Assembly (NCBI RefSeq): GCF_014202315.1
Contig: NZ_JACHGN010000024.1
Coordinates: 62,001-126,000, forward strand
Length of the DNA stretch: 64,000 nucleotides
Direction of reading: 5' to 3'
From: Thermocatellispora tengchongensis
GTDB taxonomy: Bacteria > Actinomycetota > Actinomycetes > Streptosporangiales > Streptosporangiaceae
Made by a program: the position numbers and the translations under genes. A model generated the notes under the pieces. It was given only the letters and a program-made list of their open reading frames with translations, had not been told where the DNA came from and ran no database searches. Below, in pieces: positions 9,058 through 18,928 of this stretch. The number at the start of each line of letters is the position of its first letter. The first letter of the stretch is position 1.

Positions 9058-10757
9058 CCGGGCCGGTCTTCGTGGGCGGGGGGCCAGTCGCGGCCGGGGA
9101 CGGGGGGCTCATTGCGTTTGCGGATCAGGTAGGGCGGCATGGCCAGGGCGTGCATGTGGGTGGCGCGCAGGGTCTCGATGGAGTGTTCCGGGGTCTCCGT
9201 CAGGGGGGCGCCGGGGCCGTTGAGCGAGGTGTTGATCAGGACCGGGCAGCCGGTGCGCTCGTGCCAGCGGCGCAGCAGGGCGTGCAGGAAGGGGGTGGTG
9301 TCCTCGGTCACGGTCTGCAGGCGGGCGGTGCCGTCCACGTGGGTGATGCCGGGGAGGGCGTCGCGGTGTTCGGGGCGGACGTCGGCGGCGTACTGCATGA
9401 ACGGCGCCGGGCGGTCCACGTCGAAGATCCGCGGGGCGTGCTCGGCCAGGACCAGCGGCGCGAGAGGGCGGAACCACTCGCGGCCCTTGACCTCGAAGTT
9501 GATGTAGTCGCGCATCTGCGGCAGCCGCGGGTCCCCGAGGACGCTGCGGTGGCCCAGGGCGCGCGGGCCCGACTCGCTGCGGCCGTGGTGCAGTCCGACC
9601 ACCCGGCCGCTCTCCAGCAGCTCGGCCATCGCGGCGATCAGGTCCTCGGGGCGCTCGGCGACCAGGTCGCCGGGCAGGCCGCGTACGGCGGCGGCGATGG
9701 CGCTCTCGTCGGGCTCGGGGCCGAGGAAGTCGTCGCGCCAGCGGAACCGGCTGTCGATGCCCAGGTGCTCGATCAGGCCGTACAGGGCGCAGCCGACCGC
9801 GGTGCCGCCGTCGTGCGGGCTCGGCGGGATGAAGATCTCCTGGAACGGCGACTCGCGGATCAGGATGCCGTTGGCCGAGCAGTTCAGCGCGGTGCCCCCG
9901 GCGAAGACCAGGTTGGCCGAGCCGGCGCGCTCGTGCAGCCGGCGTACGAGTTGTGACAGCGCGTCCTCGAAGGCGCGCTGGCCGGCCGCCGCCAGGTTCG
10001 CGCACCGGGCGAAGGGGGCCTCGCCGTAGCGGTAGCCGTCGCGGTCGCCCTGGAAGACCGCCAGCCACTCCGGCGGGATGTGCACCTCGTGGCCGCGTAC
10101 GTCCAGGGGCGGCAGGCCGAGCGCGCCCGGGTCGCCGTACGGGGCCAGGCCCATCACCTTGCCCTCGTTGCCCTCGCCCTCGGGCCAGAGCATCCGGGTC
10201 AGCAGGGAGTAGAAGCAGCCCAGCCCGGCCGGGCGCGCCCAGTCGCCGTCCCAGAGCTGCTTGGCCAGGCATTCGACCCGGCCGCGTTCGCACCGGTAGA
10301 AGGAGCTGATCTCCAGCATGTCCGGGCCGGTGCCGGGGGGCAGTTCGACCGGCTCGGTGAAGTCGCGCACCGGGCTGCCCTGGGCGTCCACGACCAGGCC
10401 GGCCGCCTCCTGGAACGGCGAGGGCGGGAAGGCGCTGTAGAGGTGGGTGAGGTGGTGCGAGACCCGGATGATCGGGGTGTCCTCGCGCAGGCTCAGCGTC
10501 TCGCGCAGTTCCTCGTGGTAGTCGGCCAGGTGGGCGATCTCCGCGTCGGAGGAGTAGCCCTCGACCACCAGATCGACGGTCTCCTTCAGCAGCGGCATGT
10601 GCGGCAGGTACCGGTCGGGCAGGTCGCCGAGCCGGCCCCAGTGGTGCTTGCGCCTGCTGATGCGCTCCTTCTGCAGGCTGTACACCTCGTCCTCGCCGCG
10701 GGCGACCGCGATGGAGCCGTCCTGGGTGCGGTTGATGCCGACCACGATGCGCGTCAT
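9054..10757 (-). CDS. Carbamoyltransferase (NodU/CmcH/TobZ family)
   Basis: 567 residues. This family transfers carbamoyl from carbamoyl phosphate, via a carbamoyl-adenylate, to a hydroxyl of a small molecule (antibiotics, Nod factors). The N-terminal ASKHA-fold domain has HHLTHLYSAF and VVDAQGS; the C-terminal YrdC-like domain has SGPRALGHRSVLGDPR and VLINTSLN, so both active sites look intact. The start is ATG at 10757 with a poly-G ribosome site; an in-frame extension to 10823 is unlikely. No biosynthetic cluster surrounds it, so its acceptor is unknown. Confidence 0.9.
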   Translation of the reverse strand: MTRIVVGINRTQDGSIAVARGEDEVYSLQKERISRRKHHWGRLGDLPDRYLPHMPLLKETVDLVVEGYSSDAEIAHLADYHEELRETLSLREDTPIIRVSHHLTHLYSAFPPSPFQEAAGLVVDAQGSPVRDFTEPVELPPGTGPDMLEISSFYRCERGRVECLAKQLWDGDWARPAGLGCFYSLLTRMLWPEGEGNEGKVMGLAPYGDPGALGLPPLDVRGHEVHIPPEWLAVFQGDRDGYRYGEAPFARCANLAAAGQRAFEDALSQLVRRLHERAGSANLVFAGGTALNCSANGILIRESPFQEIFIPPSPHDGGTAVGCALYGLIEHLGIDSRFRWRDDFLGPEPDESAIAAAVRGLPGDLVAERPEDLIAAMAELLESGRVVGLHHGRSESGPRALGHRSVLGDPRLPQMRDYINFEVKGREWFRPLAPLVLAEHAPRIFDVDRPAPFMQYAADVRPEHRDALPGITHVDGTARLQTVTEDTTPFLHALLRRWHERTGCPVLINTSLNGPGAPLTETPEHSIETLRATHMHALAMPPYLIRKRNEPPVPGRDWPPAHEDRPG

Positions 10758-10785
10758 CTGGTTCCCCCCTGGAACGTCAGAAGAA

Positions 10786-10810
10786 GACCCCCGCTTGGGT
10801 ACCCGGGGTC
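10786..10810 (-). terminator. Likely intrinsic terminator after the SDR gene
   Basis: On the minus strand GACCCC pairs with GGGGTC across a 13-base loop and is followed by TTCTTCT. It lies 55 bases beyond the SDR stop codon and just upstream of the carbamoyltransferase start, so it would insulate the two. Confidence 0.55.
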
Positions 10811-10865
10811 GTCTCGCCGCCATCTCTGCGACGGGTCAGGAATCTCCCTTTCGTCAGGGTTTGTA

Positions 10866-11852
10866 CTAAGCGGCGTGGGTGCGGCGGCGGGCCAGCAGGG
10901 CGCCGGCGGCGACCAGCCCGGCGGCCGTGAACAGGCGCCGCATGGCCGTCTTGCGCCTGCCGTGCCAGCCCCCGCCCACGGCGGAGGGCATCGGCGTGTA
11001 GAGGTTGCCGGAGGTCGCCGGGGCGGCGCGGCGGCGGGCGAAGTGGTGCCGCTCGGTCATCTTGGCCATCCGGCGCTCGGTCCTGCCCGGCATGCTGCGC
11101 TGCTGCCAGGCCATGAACCGGGCCGCCGGCCCGACGTACGTCTCGCGGCGCGGCTTGCGCGCCAGCCGTACGATCACGCGCGCCACCCGCTCGGGCGTGT
11201 AGACCGGAGGCATCGGGCGCACCGCCCGTCCGGTGTAGTCGGCGGCGTGCTGGAACAGCGGCGTGTCGATGCTGCCCGGCAGCACCGTGCACACGTGCAC
11301 CCCGCGCACGCCGTCCACCAGCAGTTCCTGGCGCAGCGACATGCTCAGCGCGCGTACGGCGTGCTTGGTGGCGGTGTAGGCGGCCGTGTACGGCTGCGCC
11401 ACCTCGCCCGCCACGGAGGAGACGTTGATCAGCACGCCCCGGCCCTGCTCCCGGAAGATGGGCAGCGCGGCCCGCGCCCCGTGCACGTACCCGAACAGGT
11501 TGGTGTCCACGACCTGCCGGAAGTCGCGCATCGGCGCCGTCTCCACGGTGCCGAACATGGTGACCGCGGCGCAGTTGACCCAGGTGTCGATGCGGCCGAA
11601 GCGCGCGCGGGCGCGGGCGGCCAGCTCGCGTACGGCGGTCTCGTCGGTGACGTCCGTCGGCACCGCGAGCACGGTCGCCCCGCGCCGGCGGCACTCCTCG
11701 GCGGCGTGTTCCAGTTCCTCGCCGCTGCGTGCGGCGAGCACGAGCGAGGCGCCCCGCCGGGCGAACTCCAGCGCGGTCGCCCGCCCGATGCCGCTCGACG
11801 CTCCGGTGACGACCACGACCGATCTGTGCAGAGGAGGCAGAGGAGTAGCCAT
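10866..11852 (-). CDS. Short-chain dehydrogenase/reductase with C-terminal extension
   Basis: 328 residues. Classical SDR features are TGASSGIG (residues 16-23) for NAD(P) binding, a WVNCAAV segment replacing the usual NNAG, the catalytic serine in NVSSVAGE, and YTATK as the Tyr-x-x-x-Lys pair. After about residue 235 comes an atypical basic tail ending in a hydrophobic stretch (LFTAAGLVAAGALLA) and RRRTHAA, which may anchor the enzyme to the membrane. ATG at 11852 is preferred because the fold starts there; GTG at 11891 would add 13 residues. Substrate unknown. Confidence 0.88.
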   Translation of the reverse strand: MATPLPPLHRSVVVVTGASSGIGRATALEFARRGASLVLAARSGEELEHAAEECRRRGATVLAVPTDVTDETAVRELAARARARFGRIDTWVNCAAVTMFGTVETAPMRDFRQVVDTNLFGYVHGARAALPIFREQGRGVLINVSSVAGEVAQPYTAAYTATKHAVRALSMSLRQELLVDGVRGVHVCTVLPGSIDTPLFQHAADYTGRAVRPMPPVYTPERVARVIVRLARKPRRETYVGPAARFMAWQQRSMPGRTERRMAKMTERHHFARRRAAPATSGNLYTPMPSAVGGGWHGRRKTAMRRLFTAAGLVAAGALLARRRTHAA

Positions 11853-11920
11853 GTCCTCCGGGCTACCCCGCGGGCGTGCCCTAAACGGCACGCCCTCGCC
11901 CGGAGGCCGCGCTCCGGCGC

Positions 11921-13606
11921 TCAGCCGGGGGTCTCGCGGAGGATGTCCTGCTCCAGGACGGTCTCCAGGGCCAGCTCGCGGTAGCCCGCGGTGTCGAACA
12001 GGACCGTGAGCCGGTCGGGGTCACGGCGGATCACCTCGCCGCCGCCCCAGGCCGCGTGCTCCACCCGGGCGTGCACCTGGAATGGGCCCGGGGTCTCCGG
12101 CTCCTCGCCGCCGGCTCGCCCCGTCCGGCAGTTGTCGCAGTCGCCGCACGGGCCGGGCATGTCCTCGCCGAAGTAGGACAGCAGGAAGACCCGGCGGCAG
12201 TCGTGGGTCTCGGCGTAGCGGCGCATCATCTCGATCCGGCTGCGCTCCACGTCGCGGTGCTCCTCGGCGAGGCGGCGCGCCTCCTCGGCCGCCTCCGGCA
12301 CGGACTCCTCCCGCGGCACGGGCACGACCGCGCGGGTGCTCAGCCGTACGGCGCCGGCCTGCTGCAGCAGGTTGAGCAGGGAGGTGACCCGCCGCGGCGA
12401 CAGACCGGTCGCCGCGGCCAGTGCCCGCCGATCCGTGCCCTGCCCCGATTCCTTCCCCGCCTCCCGGACGAGTTCCAGCACCCGGGCCAGGTCGCCGGCG
12501 TCGGGCACGCCTCCGGTGAAGAACCGGGCCAGGCGCAGGTCGTCCGGGTCGTAGCACAGGACGGCCCGCGCGGGGGCGCCGTCGCGGCCCGCCCTGCCGA
12601 TCTCCTGGTAGTAGGAGTCCAGGGAGCCGGGGGCGTCGGCGTGCACCACGTACCTGACGTCGGGCTTGTCGATGCCCATGCCGAAGGCGCTGGTCGCCAC
12701 GACCGCGTCCAGCTCGCCGGTCATGAACGCCTTCTGCACCCGCTCCCGGTCCCGGCGCGACATGCCGCCGTGGAAGCCGGTGGCCCGCAGGCCCAGGGAC
12801 GACAGCAGCTCGGCGTACTCGGCCGTCTCCCGGCGGGTGGCCACGTAGACGATCCCCGTGCCGCCGCCCCGGGCGGCCTCGGCGACGCCGTCCTGCTTGT
12901 CGTCCTGCTTGTCGTCCTGCTTGTCGGTCTGTTTGGCGCCGCGGGCGTGCCGCACCTCCAGGCCGATGTTGGGCCGGTCGAAGCCGCGCACGATCTGGAC
13001 CGGGTCGCGCATGCCGAGCCGGCGTACGATCTCGGCCCGTACGGGCGGCGCCGCCGTGGCGGTGAGCGCGGCCACCGGCGGGTGCCCCAGCGCCTCGATC
13101 ACGGCGTCCAGCCGCAGGTAGTCGGGCCGGAAGTCGTGGCCCCAGGCGGAGACGCAGTGGGCCTCGTCCACCACGAACAGCGAGGGCCGGGTCGCCTTCA
13201 GCTCCTCCAGCACGTCCGGGCGGGCGAGCTGCTCCGGGGCGCAGAACAGGAACTCGGCCTCGCCGTCGCGCAGCGCCTGGAAGGAGGCGTTCCGCTCCCC
13301 GGCCGACTTGTCGGCGTTCACGCTCACCGCGTCCTCCTCCAGGTGGCGCAGGCTGCGCACCTGGTCGCGCTGGAGCGCGATCAGCGGCGAGACGACCAGC
13401 GTCGGGCCCTTCAGCAGCAGCGCGGGCACCTGGTAGATGGCCGACTTGCCGGAGCCCGTCGGCATGACGGCCAGCGTGTCGCGGCCGGTGGCGAGGGCGG
13501 TCATGGCGGTGAGCTGTCCCGGGCGCAGCTCGTCGAGCCCGAACTGCTCGCGCGCCGCGGTGAGCACCCGCTCCTGCGCGCTGTCCTGATCGGTCATTTC
13601 CGTCAT
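11921..13606 (-). CDS. recQ: ATP-dependent DNA helicase RecQ
   Basis: 561 residues; unwinds DNA 3' to 5' during recombination and fork repair. Walker A TGSGKS (50-55), DEAH (147-150), TATA and QEIGRAGRDG helicase motifs are intact. The RecQ zinc-binding cysteines follow (CRRVFLLSYFGE then CGDCDNC). No HRDC domain is seen; the C-terminus is a short beta segment (EHAAWGGGEVIRRDPDRLTVLFD). Between the two helicase lobes, residues 228-239 are three tandem DKQD units encoded by an exact 12-bp repeat (12890-12925), an unusual acidic/basic insertion. Confidence 0.94.
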   Translation of the reverse strand: MTEMTDQDSAQERVLTAAREQFGLDELRPGQLTAMTALATGRDTLAVMPTGSGKSAIYQVPALLLKGPTLVVSPLIALQRDQVRSLRHLEEDAVSVNADKSAGERNASFQALRDGEAEFLFCAPEQLARPDVLEELKATRPSLFVVDEAHCVSAWGHDFRPDYLRLDAVIEALGHPPVAALTATAAPPVRAEIVRRLGMRDPVQIVRGFDRPNIGLEVRHARGAKQTDKQDDKQDDKQDGVAEAARGGGTGIVYVATRRETAEYAELLSSLGLRATGFHGGMSRRDRERVQKAFMTGELDAVVATSAFGMGIDKPDVRYVVHADAPGSLDSYYQEIGRAGRDGAPARAVLCYDPDDLRLARFFTGGVPDAGDLARVLELVREAGKESGQGTDRRALAAATGLSPRRVTSLLNLLQQAGAVRLSTRAVVPVPREESVPEAAEEARRLAEEHRDVERSRIEMMRRYAETHDCRRVFLLSYFGEDMPGPCGDCDNCRTGRAGGEEPETPGPFQVHARVEHAAWGGGEVIRRDPDRLTVLFDTAGYRELALETVLEQDILRETPG

Positions 13607-13758
13607 CTGCCCAGATCAGGGCATGTATCCCTTCTTTGGGTTCTTCCATACCTGACCCATACGAACCCGGCGCATCCCCGCTCACTTGCAGGGAAGCGAC
13701 TACCCATGACCGAGAGAGCGCTGCGCGGGGGGCCGCGCCCGCGTCGCCGGAGCAGGCC

Positions 13759-14019
13759 GTGAAAGGGCGGTTGGGCTCACTGCGGCGCGAGCGCCGGGTC
13801 CTGGACGAGATGGAACGCGTGCTGCGGCGGGAGTGTCCCGAGCTTGAGGCGGCGATGACGCTGCTGGACGCCCACGCGCCGCGGGACGGCCGGGGGCCGG
13901 ACGGCGGGGACCGCCCGGCGGCGACCGGGCAGGAGGTGGGCGCGTGGGAACTGGTGGGCGTGCTGGCGGCCATGGCCACGTTCGTGATGATCATGATCGC
14001 CGTGACGCTGTGGGGATGA
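13759..14019 (+). CDS. Small single-pass membrane protein, DUF3040-like
   Basis: 86 residues from GTG at 13759, which has GGAG six bases upstream. The N-terminal half (LGSLRRERRVLDEMERVLRRECPELE) resembles the amphipathic segment of actinomycete DUF3040 proteins; the C-terminus is one membrane helix (ELVGVLAAMATFVMIMIAV). Its stop lies one base before the qcrB ATG, so it is almost certainly co-transcribed and could be an accessory subunit of the oxidase module. The family assignment is tentative. Confidence 0.6.
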   Translation: MKGRLGSLRRERRVLDEMERVLRRECPELEAAMTLLDAHAPRDGRGPDGGDRPAATGQEVGAWELVGVLAAMATFVMIMIAVTLWG

Positions 14020-14020
14020 C

Positions 14021-15667
14021 ATGACCGAAATGCCCAAGGCAATCGCGGGGCCGAGCGCGTACCTCGACGATCGCCTCGGCGCCGGGAACTTCCTCCGGCG
14101 CAACCTGCGCAAGATCTTCCCCGACCACTGGTCGTTCCTGCTCGGCGAGATCGCGCTCTACTCGTTCATCATCCTGCTGCTCACCGGGACGTTCCTGACG
14201 TTCTGGTTCCAGCCCAGCATGCACCACGTCGTCTACGACGGGCCGTACGAGCCGTTGAAGGGCGTGGGCATGTCGGCCGCGTACGACTCGGCGCTGCACA
14301 TCAGCTTCGAGGTGCGCGGCGGGCTGCTGATGCGGCAGATCCACCACTGGGCCGCGCTGCTGTTCGTGGCCGGCCTGGTCGTGCACATGCTGCGGATCTT
14401 CTTCACCGGCGCGTACCGCAAGCCGCGCGAGCTGAACTGGCTGATCGGCATCGTGCTGTTCGCCCTGGCCCTGGTCGAGGGCCTGACCGGCTACTCGCTC
14501 CCGGACGACCTGCTGTCGGGCGCGGGCCTGCGCATCACCCAAGGGGTGCTGCTGTCGATCCCGCTGGTCGGGACGTACCTGTCGTTCTTCCTGTTCGGCG
14601 GCGAGTATCCCGGCGAGGACGTGATCCCGCGCTTCTTCACCATCCACATCCTGCTCATCCCGGGCATCCTGGTGGCGCTGATCACCGTCCACCTGATCCT
14701 GATGTGGGTGCAGAAGCACACCCAGATGCCCGGCAAGGGACGTACCGAGGCCAACGTGGTGGGGGCCCCGCTGATGCCGGCGTTCATGGCCAAGTCGGGC
14801 GCCTACCTGATGTTCACCTTCGCGGTCCTGGCCGGGCTGGCGACGTTCACGCAGATCAACCCGATCTGGCTGTTCGGGCCGTACACCCCGGCCGACATCT
14901 CCGCGGGTTCGCAGCCCGACTGGTACATGGGCTTCCTGGAGGGCTCGTTGCGCATGATGCCCGCCTGGGAGATCAACTTCCTGGGGTACACGCTGACGCT
15001 GAGCGTGCTCATCCCGGCCCTCGGGCCGATCGGGCTGATCTTCACGGGCCTGGTGCTGTATCCGTTCCTGGAACGCTGGATCACCGGCGACCGGCGCGAG
15101 CACCACATCTGCGACCGTCCGCGCAACAACCCGCACCGCACGGCGATCGGAGTCGCGGCGATCACGTTCTACGGCGTGCTGCTGCTGATCGGCGCGAACG
15201 ACCTGCTCTCCGCGAACCTGTACGTCTCGCTGTTCGCCACCACGTGGTTCGGCCGCTTCGCCTTCTTCCTCGGCCCGGCCATCGCGTACGTCATCACCTA
15301 CCGCATCTGCGTCGGCCTGCAGCGCCGGGACGCGCAGCTACTGCACCACGGCGTGGAGTCCGGGGTGATCCGGCGCTCCCCGCAGGGCGAGTACACCGAG
15401 ATCCACGTGCCGCCCGCCGAGGACATCGCGGCCCACGTGCGCGGCAAGAAGCCGGTCCCGGTTCTGGAGTCGGCGGACGGCAGACGCCCGGACGGCGAGG
15501 TCCTGCCCCAGGCCGCACGCGGGCCCCTCGGCCGGTTGCGGATCTGGATGAGCCGGACGTACGGCGGGGAGAAGGCGCCGCTGGAGGGCGACGGCCACGA
15601 GCGTACCGGCGAGAGCGCCGCCGTGGCCGCCCGCCGCGGCGAGCACGGCGAAGGGAAGACGCGATGA
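14021..15667 (+). CDS. qcrB: Menaquinol-cytochrome c reductase cytochrome b subunit (QcrB)
   Basis: 548 residues, multi-spanning. The haem-ligand histidines are visible in two pairs on helices B and D ([19 protein letters not shown] and [11 protein letters not shown]...ITVHLIL). The quinol-oxidising site has PDWY (in [13 protein letters not shown]) in place of PEWY, as is common in Gram-positive bacteria. After the last helix there is a long soluble tail (about 120 residues). The Rieske (qcrA) and cytochrome cc (qcrC) partners are absent here, so this is likely a second, specialised copy. Its stop overlaps the ctaD start (ATGA), implying coupled translation. Confidence 0.92.
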   Translation: MTEMPKAIAGPSAYLDDRLGAGNFLRRNLRKIFPDHWSFLLGEIALYSFIILLLTGTFLTFWFQPSMHHVVYDGPYEPLKGVGMSAAYDSALHISFEVRGGLLMRQIHHWAALLFVAGLVVHMLRIFFTGAYRKPRELNWLIGIVLFALALVEGLTGYSLPDDLLSGAGLRITQGVLLSIPLVGTYLSFFLFGGEYPGEDVIPRFFTIHILLIPGILVALITVHLILMWVQKHTQMPGKGRTEANVVGAPLMPAFMAKSGAYLMFTFAVLAGLATFTQINPIWLFGPYTPADISAGSQPDWYMGFLEGSLRMMPAWEINFLGYTLTLSVLIPALGPIGLIFTGLVLYPFLERWITGDRREHHICDRPRNNPHRTAIGVAAITFYGVLLLIGANDLLSANLYVSLFATTWFGRFAFFLGPAIAYVITYRICVGLQRRDAQLLHHGVESGVIRRSPQGEYTEIHVPPAEDIAAHVRGKKPVPVLESADGRRPDGEVLPQAARGPLGRLRIWMSRTYGGEKAPLEGDGHERTGESAAVAARRGEHGEGKTR

Positions 15668-17361
15668 CCAGGGTGGAACCGTCGCCCCAGGCGCACGTGA
15701 TGCCGGTGCCGGCCCGCAGGCCCGTCGGCAGCATCATCACCTCGTGGCTGTCCACGACGGACCACAAGGTGATCGGCTACCTGTACCTGATCACGTCGTT
15801 CGGCTTCTTCCTCGCGGCGGGGATCATGGCGCTGGTGATCCGGGCCGAGCTGGCCCACCCGGGCCTGCAACTGGTCACCAACGAGCAGTACAACCAGCTC
15901 TTCACCATGCACGGCGCGATCATGCTGCTGCTGTTCGCGACCCCGCTGTTCGCCGGCTTCGCCAACGTGGTCATGCCGTTGCAGATCGGCGCGCCCGACG
16001 TCGCCTTCCCGCGGCTGAACGCGGTCAGCTACTGGCTGTTCCTGTTCGGCGGGCTGATCACCGTCGCCGGGTTCTTCACCCCCGACGGCTCGGCGTCCTT
16101 CGGCTGGTTCGCGTACACGCCGCTCTCGACCGAGGTCTACACGCCCGGCGTGGGCGGCGACCTGTGGATCATGGGCCTGGTCGTGGCCGGCCTGGGCACG
16201 ATCCTGGGCTCGGTGAACTTCATCACCACCATCATCTGCATGCGCGCGCCCGGCATGATGATGTTCCGGATGCCGATCTTCACCTGGAACGTCCTGCTCA
16301 CCTCGATCATGGTGCTGCTGGCGTTCCCGGTGCTGGCCGCCGCGCTGCTGGCGCTGGAGGCCGACCGCAAGCTGAACACGCACATCTACGACCCCACGAC
16401 CGGCGGCCCGATCCTGTGGCAGCACCTGTTCTGGTTCTTCGGCCACCCGGAGGTGTACATCATCGCGCTGCCGTTCTTCGGCATCGTGACCGAGGTGCTG
16501 CCGGTGTTCAGCCGCAAGCCGCTGTTCGGCTACGTCGGCCTGGTCTCGGCCACCATCGCCATCGCCGGGCTGTCGATGACGGTCTGGGCGCACCACATGT
16601 TCCCCACCGGGCAGGTGCTGCTGCCGTTCTTCTCCTTCATGACCTTCCTGATCGCGGTGCCGACGGGGGTGAAGTTCTTCAACTGGGTGGGCACCATGTG
16701 GCGTGGCCATCTGAGCTTCGAGACGCCGATGCTGTTCGCGATCGGCTTCCTGGTCACGTTCCTGCTGGGCGGGCTGACCGGCATCATCCTGGCCTCGCCG
16801 CCGCTGGACTTCCACGTCACCGACACCTACTTCGTGGTGGCCCACTTCCACTACGTGGTCTTCGGCACGGTGGTGTTCGCGATGTTCGCCGGCTTCTACT
16901 TCTGGTGGCCGAAGATGACCGGCAAGATGCTCAACGAGCCGTTGGGCAAGATCCACTTCTGGATGCTGTTCATCGGCTTCCACACCACGTTCCTGGTGCA
17001 GCACTGGCTCGGCGTCATCGGATTCCCGCGCAGGTACGCCGACTACAGCCCGGCCGACGGGTTCACCGGCCTCAACCTGGTCTCCTCGATCGGCGCGCTC
17101 ATCCTGGGGCTGTCCACGCTGCCGTTCATGTACAACGTCTGGCACACCGCCCGCAAGGGCCGCTGGGTGCACGTGGACGACCCGTGGGGGTTCGGCAACT
17201 CCCTGGAGTGGACGACGTCCTGCCCGCCGCCCCGGCACAACTTCACCTCGATCCCGCGCATCCGCTCCGAGCGGCCCGCCTTCGACCTGCGCCGGCCCCA
17301 CCTGCGCCGGGGCGTGGACACGGCCCGGGACTACCCCGAGCGGCTCGAACCGGGCCACTAG
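15664..17361 (+). CDS. ctaD: Cytochrome c oxidase subunit I (CtaD, aa3-type)
   Basis: 565 residues with about twelve membrane helices. This is the O2-reducing, proton-pumping subunit. Seen are the haem a ligand in FTMHGAIML, the D-channel region [11 protein letters not shown], the CuB/Tyr motif [11 protein letters not shown] with the glutamate of A1-type oxidases, WAHHMF, and the haem ligands in VVAHFHYV. The start is ATG at 15664, inside the qcrB stop. Subunits II and III are not in the window. It converges on the reductase gene with a 4-bp overlap. Confidence 0.95.
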   Translation: MTRVEPSPQAHVMPVPARRPVGSIITSWLSTTDHKVIGYLYLITSFGFFLAAGIMALVIRAELAHPGLQLVTNEQYNQLFTMHGAIMLLLFATPLFAGFANVVMPLQIGAPDVAFPRLNAVSYWLFLFGGLITVAGFFTPDGSASFGWFAYTPLSTEVYTPGVGGDLWIMGLVVAGLGTILGSVNFITTIICMRAPGMMMFRMPIFTWNVLLTSIMVLLAFPVLAAALLALEADRKLNTHIYDPTTGGPILWQHLFWFFGHPEVYIIALPFFGIVTEVLPVFSRKPLFGYVGLVSATIAIAGLSMTVWAHHMFPTGQVLLPFFSFMTFLIAVPTGVKFFNWVGTMWRGHLSFETPMLFAIGFLVTFLLGGLTGIILASPPLDFHVTDTYFVVAHFHYVVFGTVVFAMFAGFYFWWPKMTGKMLNEPLGKIHFWMLFIGFHTTFLVQHWLGVIGFPRRYADYSPADGFTGLNLVSSIGALILGLSTLPFMYNVWHTARKGRWVHVDDPWGFGNSLEWTTSCPPPRHNFTSIPRIRSERPAFDLRRPHLRRGVDTARDYPERLEPGH

Positions 17362-18278
17362 GCCCGGTCGCGGGCGAGCGCGGCCCGTACGTCGTCCTCG
17401 ATGAGGTCGGCGTTGATCGCGACGGCCGCGGTCAGCCCGCCGCCGGCCGCGGTGATGACCTGGGCGGAGGAGTCCACGACGTTCCCGGCCGCCCACACCC
17501 CCGGCACGCTGGTCGCGCCGGTGTCGTCGGCGCGCACCCAGCCCGACTCGTCGCGGGCGCAGCCCAGCCCGGTCAGCAGGGTGTCGTTGGCGGTGCAGCC
17601 CGGCATGACGAACAGGGCCACCAGCGGCTCGAAGGCGTCGCCGGCCAGCCGTACCCCGGTCAGCCGGTCCCCTTCGACCACCAGCAGGGCGATCGGCTCC
17701 TCGACCACCCGCACGTCGCGAGCCGCCAGCCTGCGCCGCTCCTCCCCGGACAGCGGCGGCTCGTGCTGGAACAGCGTCACGTCGTGGGACCACTGGCGCA
17801 GCTCCAGCGCGTGCTGCGATCCCTCGGGGCCGGTGCCGAGGACGCCGATCCGCTGGTCCTCCACGCCCTGCCCGTGACAGTACGGGCAGTGCAGCACGTC
17901 GCGGCCCCAGCGTTCCGTCAGGCCCTGGAGATCGGGCAGCAGGTCCTGCACGCCCGTGGCCACCAGCAGCCGCCGCGCCCGCACGTCCTGGTGTCCCTCC
18001 AGCGCCACCTCGAAGCCCCGCCGGCCGTCGCCGCGCACGCCCGTCACGGTCCCGGTGACGATCTCGCCCCCGGCCTCGCGCACCTCGGCCCGGCCCAGCT
18101 CCAGCAGGTCGCCGGGGGCCGCGCCCTCGCGGAACAGGTAGCCGTGCACGTGCGCCGCCGCCGCGTTGCGGGGCGTGCCCGCGTCCACCACGAGCACCCG
18201 CCTGCGGGCCTGCGCGAGCACCAGCGCCGCGCTGAGCCCGGCGGCGCCGCCCCCGATCACCAATACGTCGCAATCCAT
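17358..18278 (-). CDS. Thioredoxin-reductase-like FAD/NAD(P) oxidoreductase
   Basis: 306 residues. FAD-binding [19 protein letters not shown] opens the protein; NAD(P)-binding [13 protein letters not shown] and the CPYC pair (HCPYCHGQ) are in the TrxB positions; the late GVWAAGNV motif closes the FAD domain. Full length for bacterial TrxB. The start ATG at 18278 has AAGGGG six bases upstream; an ORF extension to 18308 lacks this. No thioredoxin gene is adjacent, so the partner may be another disulfide protein. Confidence 0.87.
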   Translation of the reverse strand: MDCDVLVIGGGAAGLSAALVLAQARRRVLVVDAGTPRNAAAAHVHGYLFREGAAPGDLLELGRAEVREAGGEIVTGTVTGVRGDGRRGFEVALEGHQDVRARRLLVATGVQDLLPDLQGLTERWGRDVLHCPYCHGQGVEDQRIGVLGTGPEGSQHALELRQWSHDVTLFQHEPPLSGEERRRLAARDVRVVEEPIALLVVEGDRLTGVRLAGDAFEPLVALFVMPGCTANDTLLTGLGCARDESGWVRADDTGATSVPGVWAAGNVVDSSAQVITAAGGGLTAAVAINADLIEDDVRAALARDRA

Positions 18279-18412
18279 ATCGGGCCCCTTGTAACCCCGT
18301 CGGCGCATGTCAAACCGCCCATTACCAACTCCGCGCCGTCCGGCGGCCTGCCCTGGAGATTGCCGCCGGGCCCGCCGGGTAGGCCCGGCACGACGGAGAG
18401 GGGCGGACCAGC

Positions 18413-18928
18413 ATGGACACGATCACGCGCCGCGAGATCGCGGTGCCCGGGGCGATCCTGGGCGTCGGCCTCGGCGGGTTCGTGGACGGCATCGCGCTGC
18501 ACCAGATCCTGCAGTGGCACCACATGCTGAGCAGCACCGACACCGACAGGATCGGCATCCGGTACTACTCCCCGGAGACCGTGCCGGGCCTGCAGATGAA
18601 CACGCTGTGGGACGGGCTGTTCCACACCTTCACCTGGCTGGCCGTGCTGACCGGGATCGGCCTGCTGTACTCGCGGGTGACCCGCTCGCGCGGCCGGGTG
18701 TGGCGCTCGCGGGCGCTGTGGGGCTGGGTGCTGGCGGGCTGGGGCATGTTCAACCTGGTCGAGGGCGTGATCGACCACCACCTGCTGGGCATCCACCACG
18801 TGCGGACGGGCCCGTACCAGCTCTGGTGGGACCTGGGGTTCCTGCTGCTGGGCGCGCTGCTGGTGCTGGCCGGATGGGCGCTGCAACGCACCGCCGGCGC
18901 CGTGGACCTGTGCCGGTCCCGCACATGA
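18413..18928 (+). CDS. DUF2243 membrane protein
   Basis: 171 residues with four predicted helices. The family signature LGGFVDGIALHQILQWHHM is near the N-terminus, and a second His-rich segment VEGVIDHHLLGIHHVR is near residue 125. Function is unknown; conserved histidines in helices and its frequent linkage to caa3 CtaG suggest metal or haem handling, which is inference. The stop overlaps the next ATG (ATGA), so it is coupled to the CtaG-like gene. Confidence 0.82.
   Translation: MDTITRREIAVPGAILGVGLGGFVDGIALHQILQWHHMLSSTDTDRIGIRYYSPETVPGLQMNTLWDGLFHTFTWLAVLTGIGLLYSRVTRSRGRVWRSRALWGWVLAGWGMFNLVEGVIDHHLLGIHHVRTGPYQLWWDLGFLLLGALLVLAGWALQRTAGAVDLCRSRT

Noticed and set aside
13706-13762. Short frame starting TERALRGG before the DUF3040-like gene
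   Set aside because: Eighteen codons, Arg-rich, no ribosome site; likely chance.
14991-18273. Very long minus-strand frames opposite qcrB and ctaD
   Set aside because: They are shadows of the membrane-protein genes; the translation is His/Gln/Arg-rich and has no recognisable domain.
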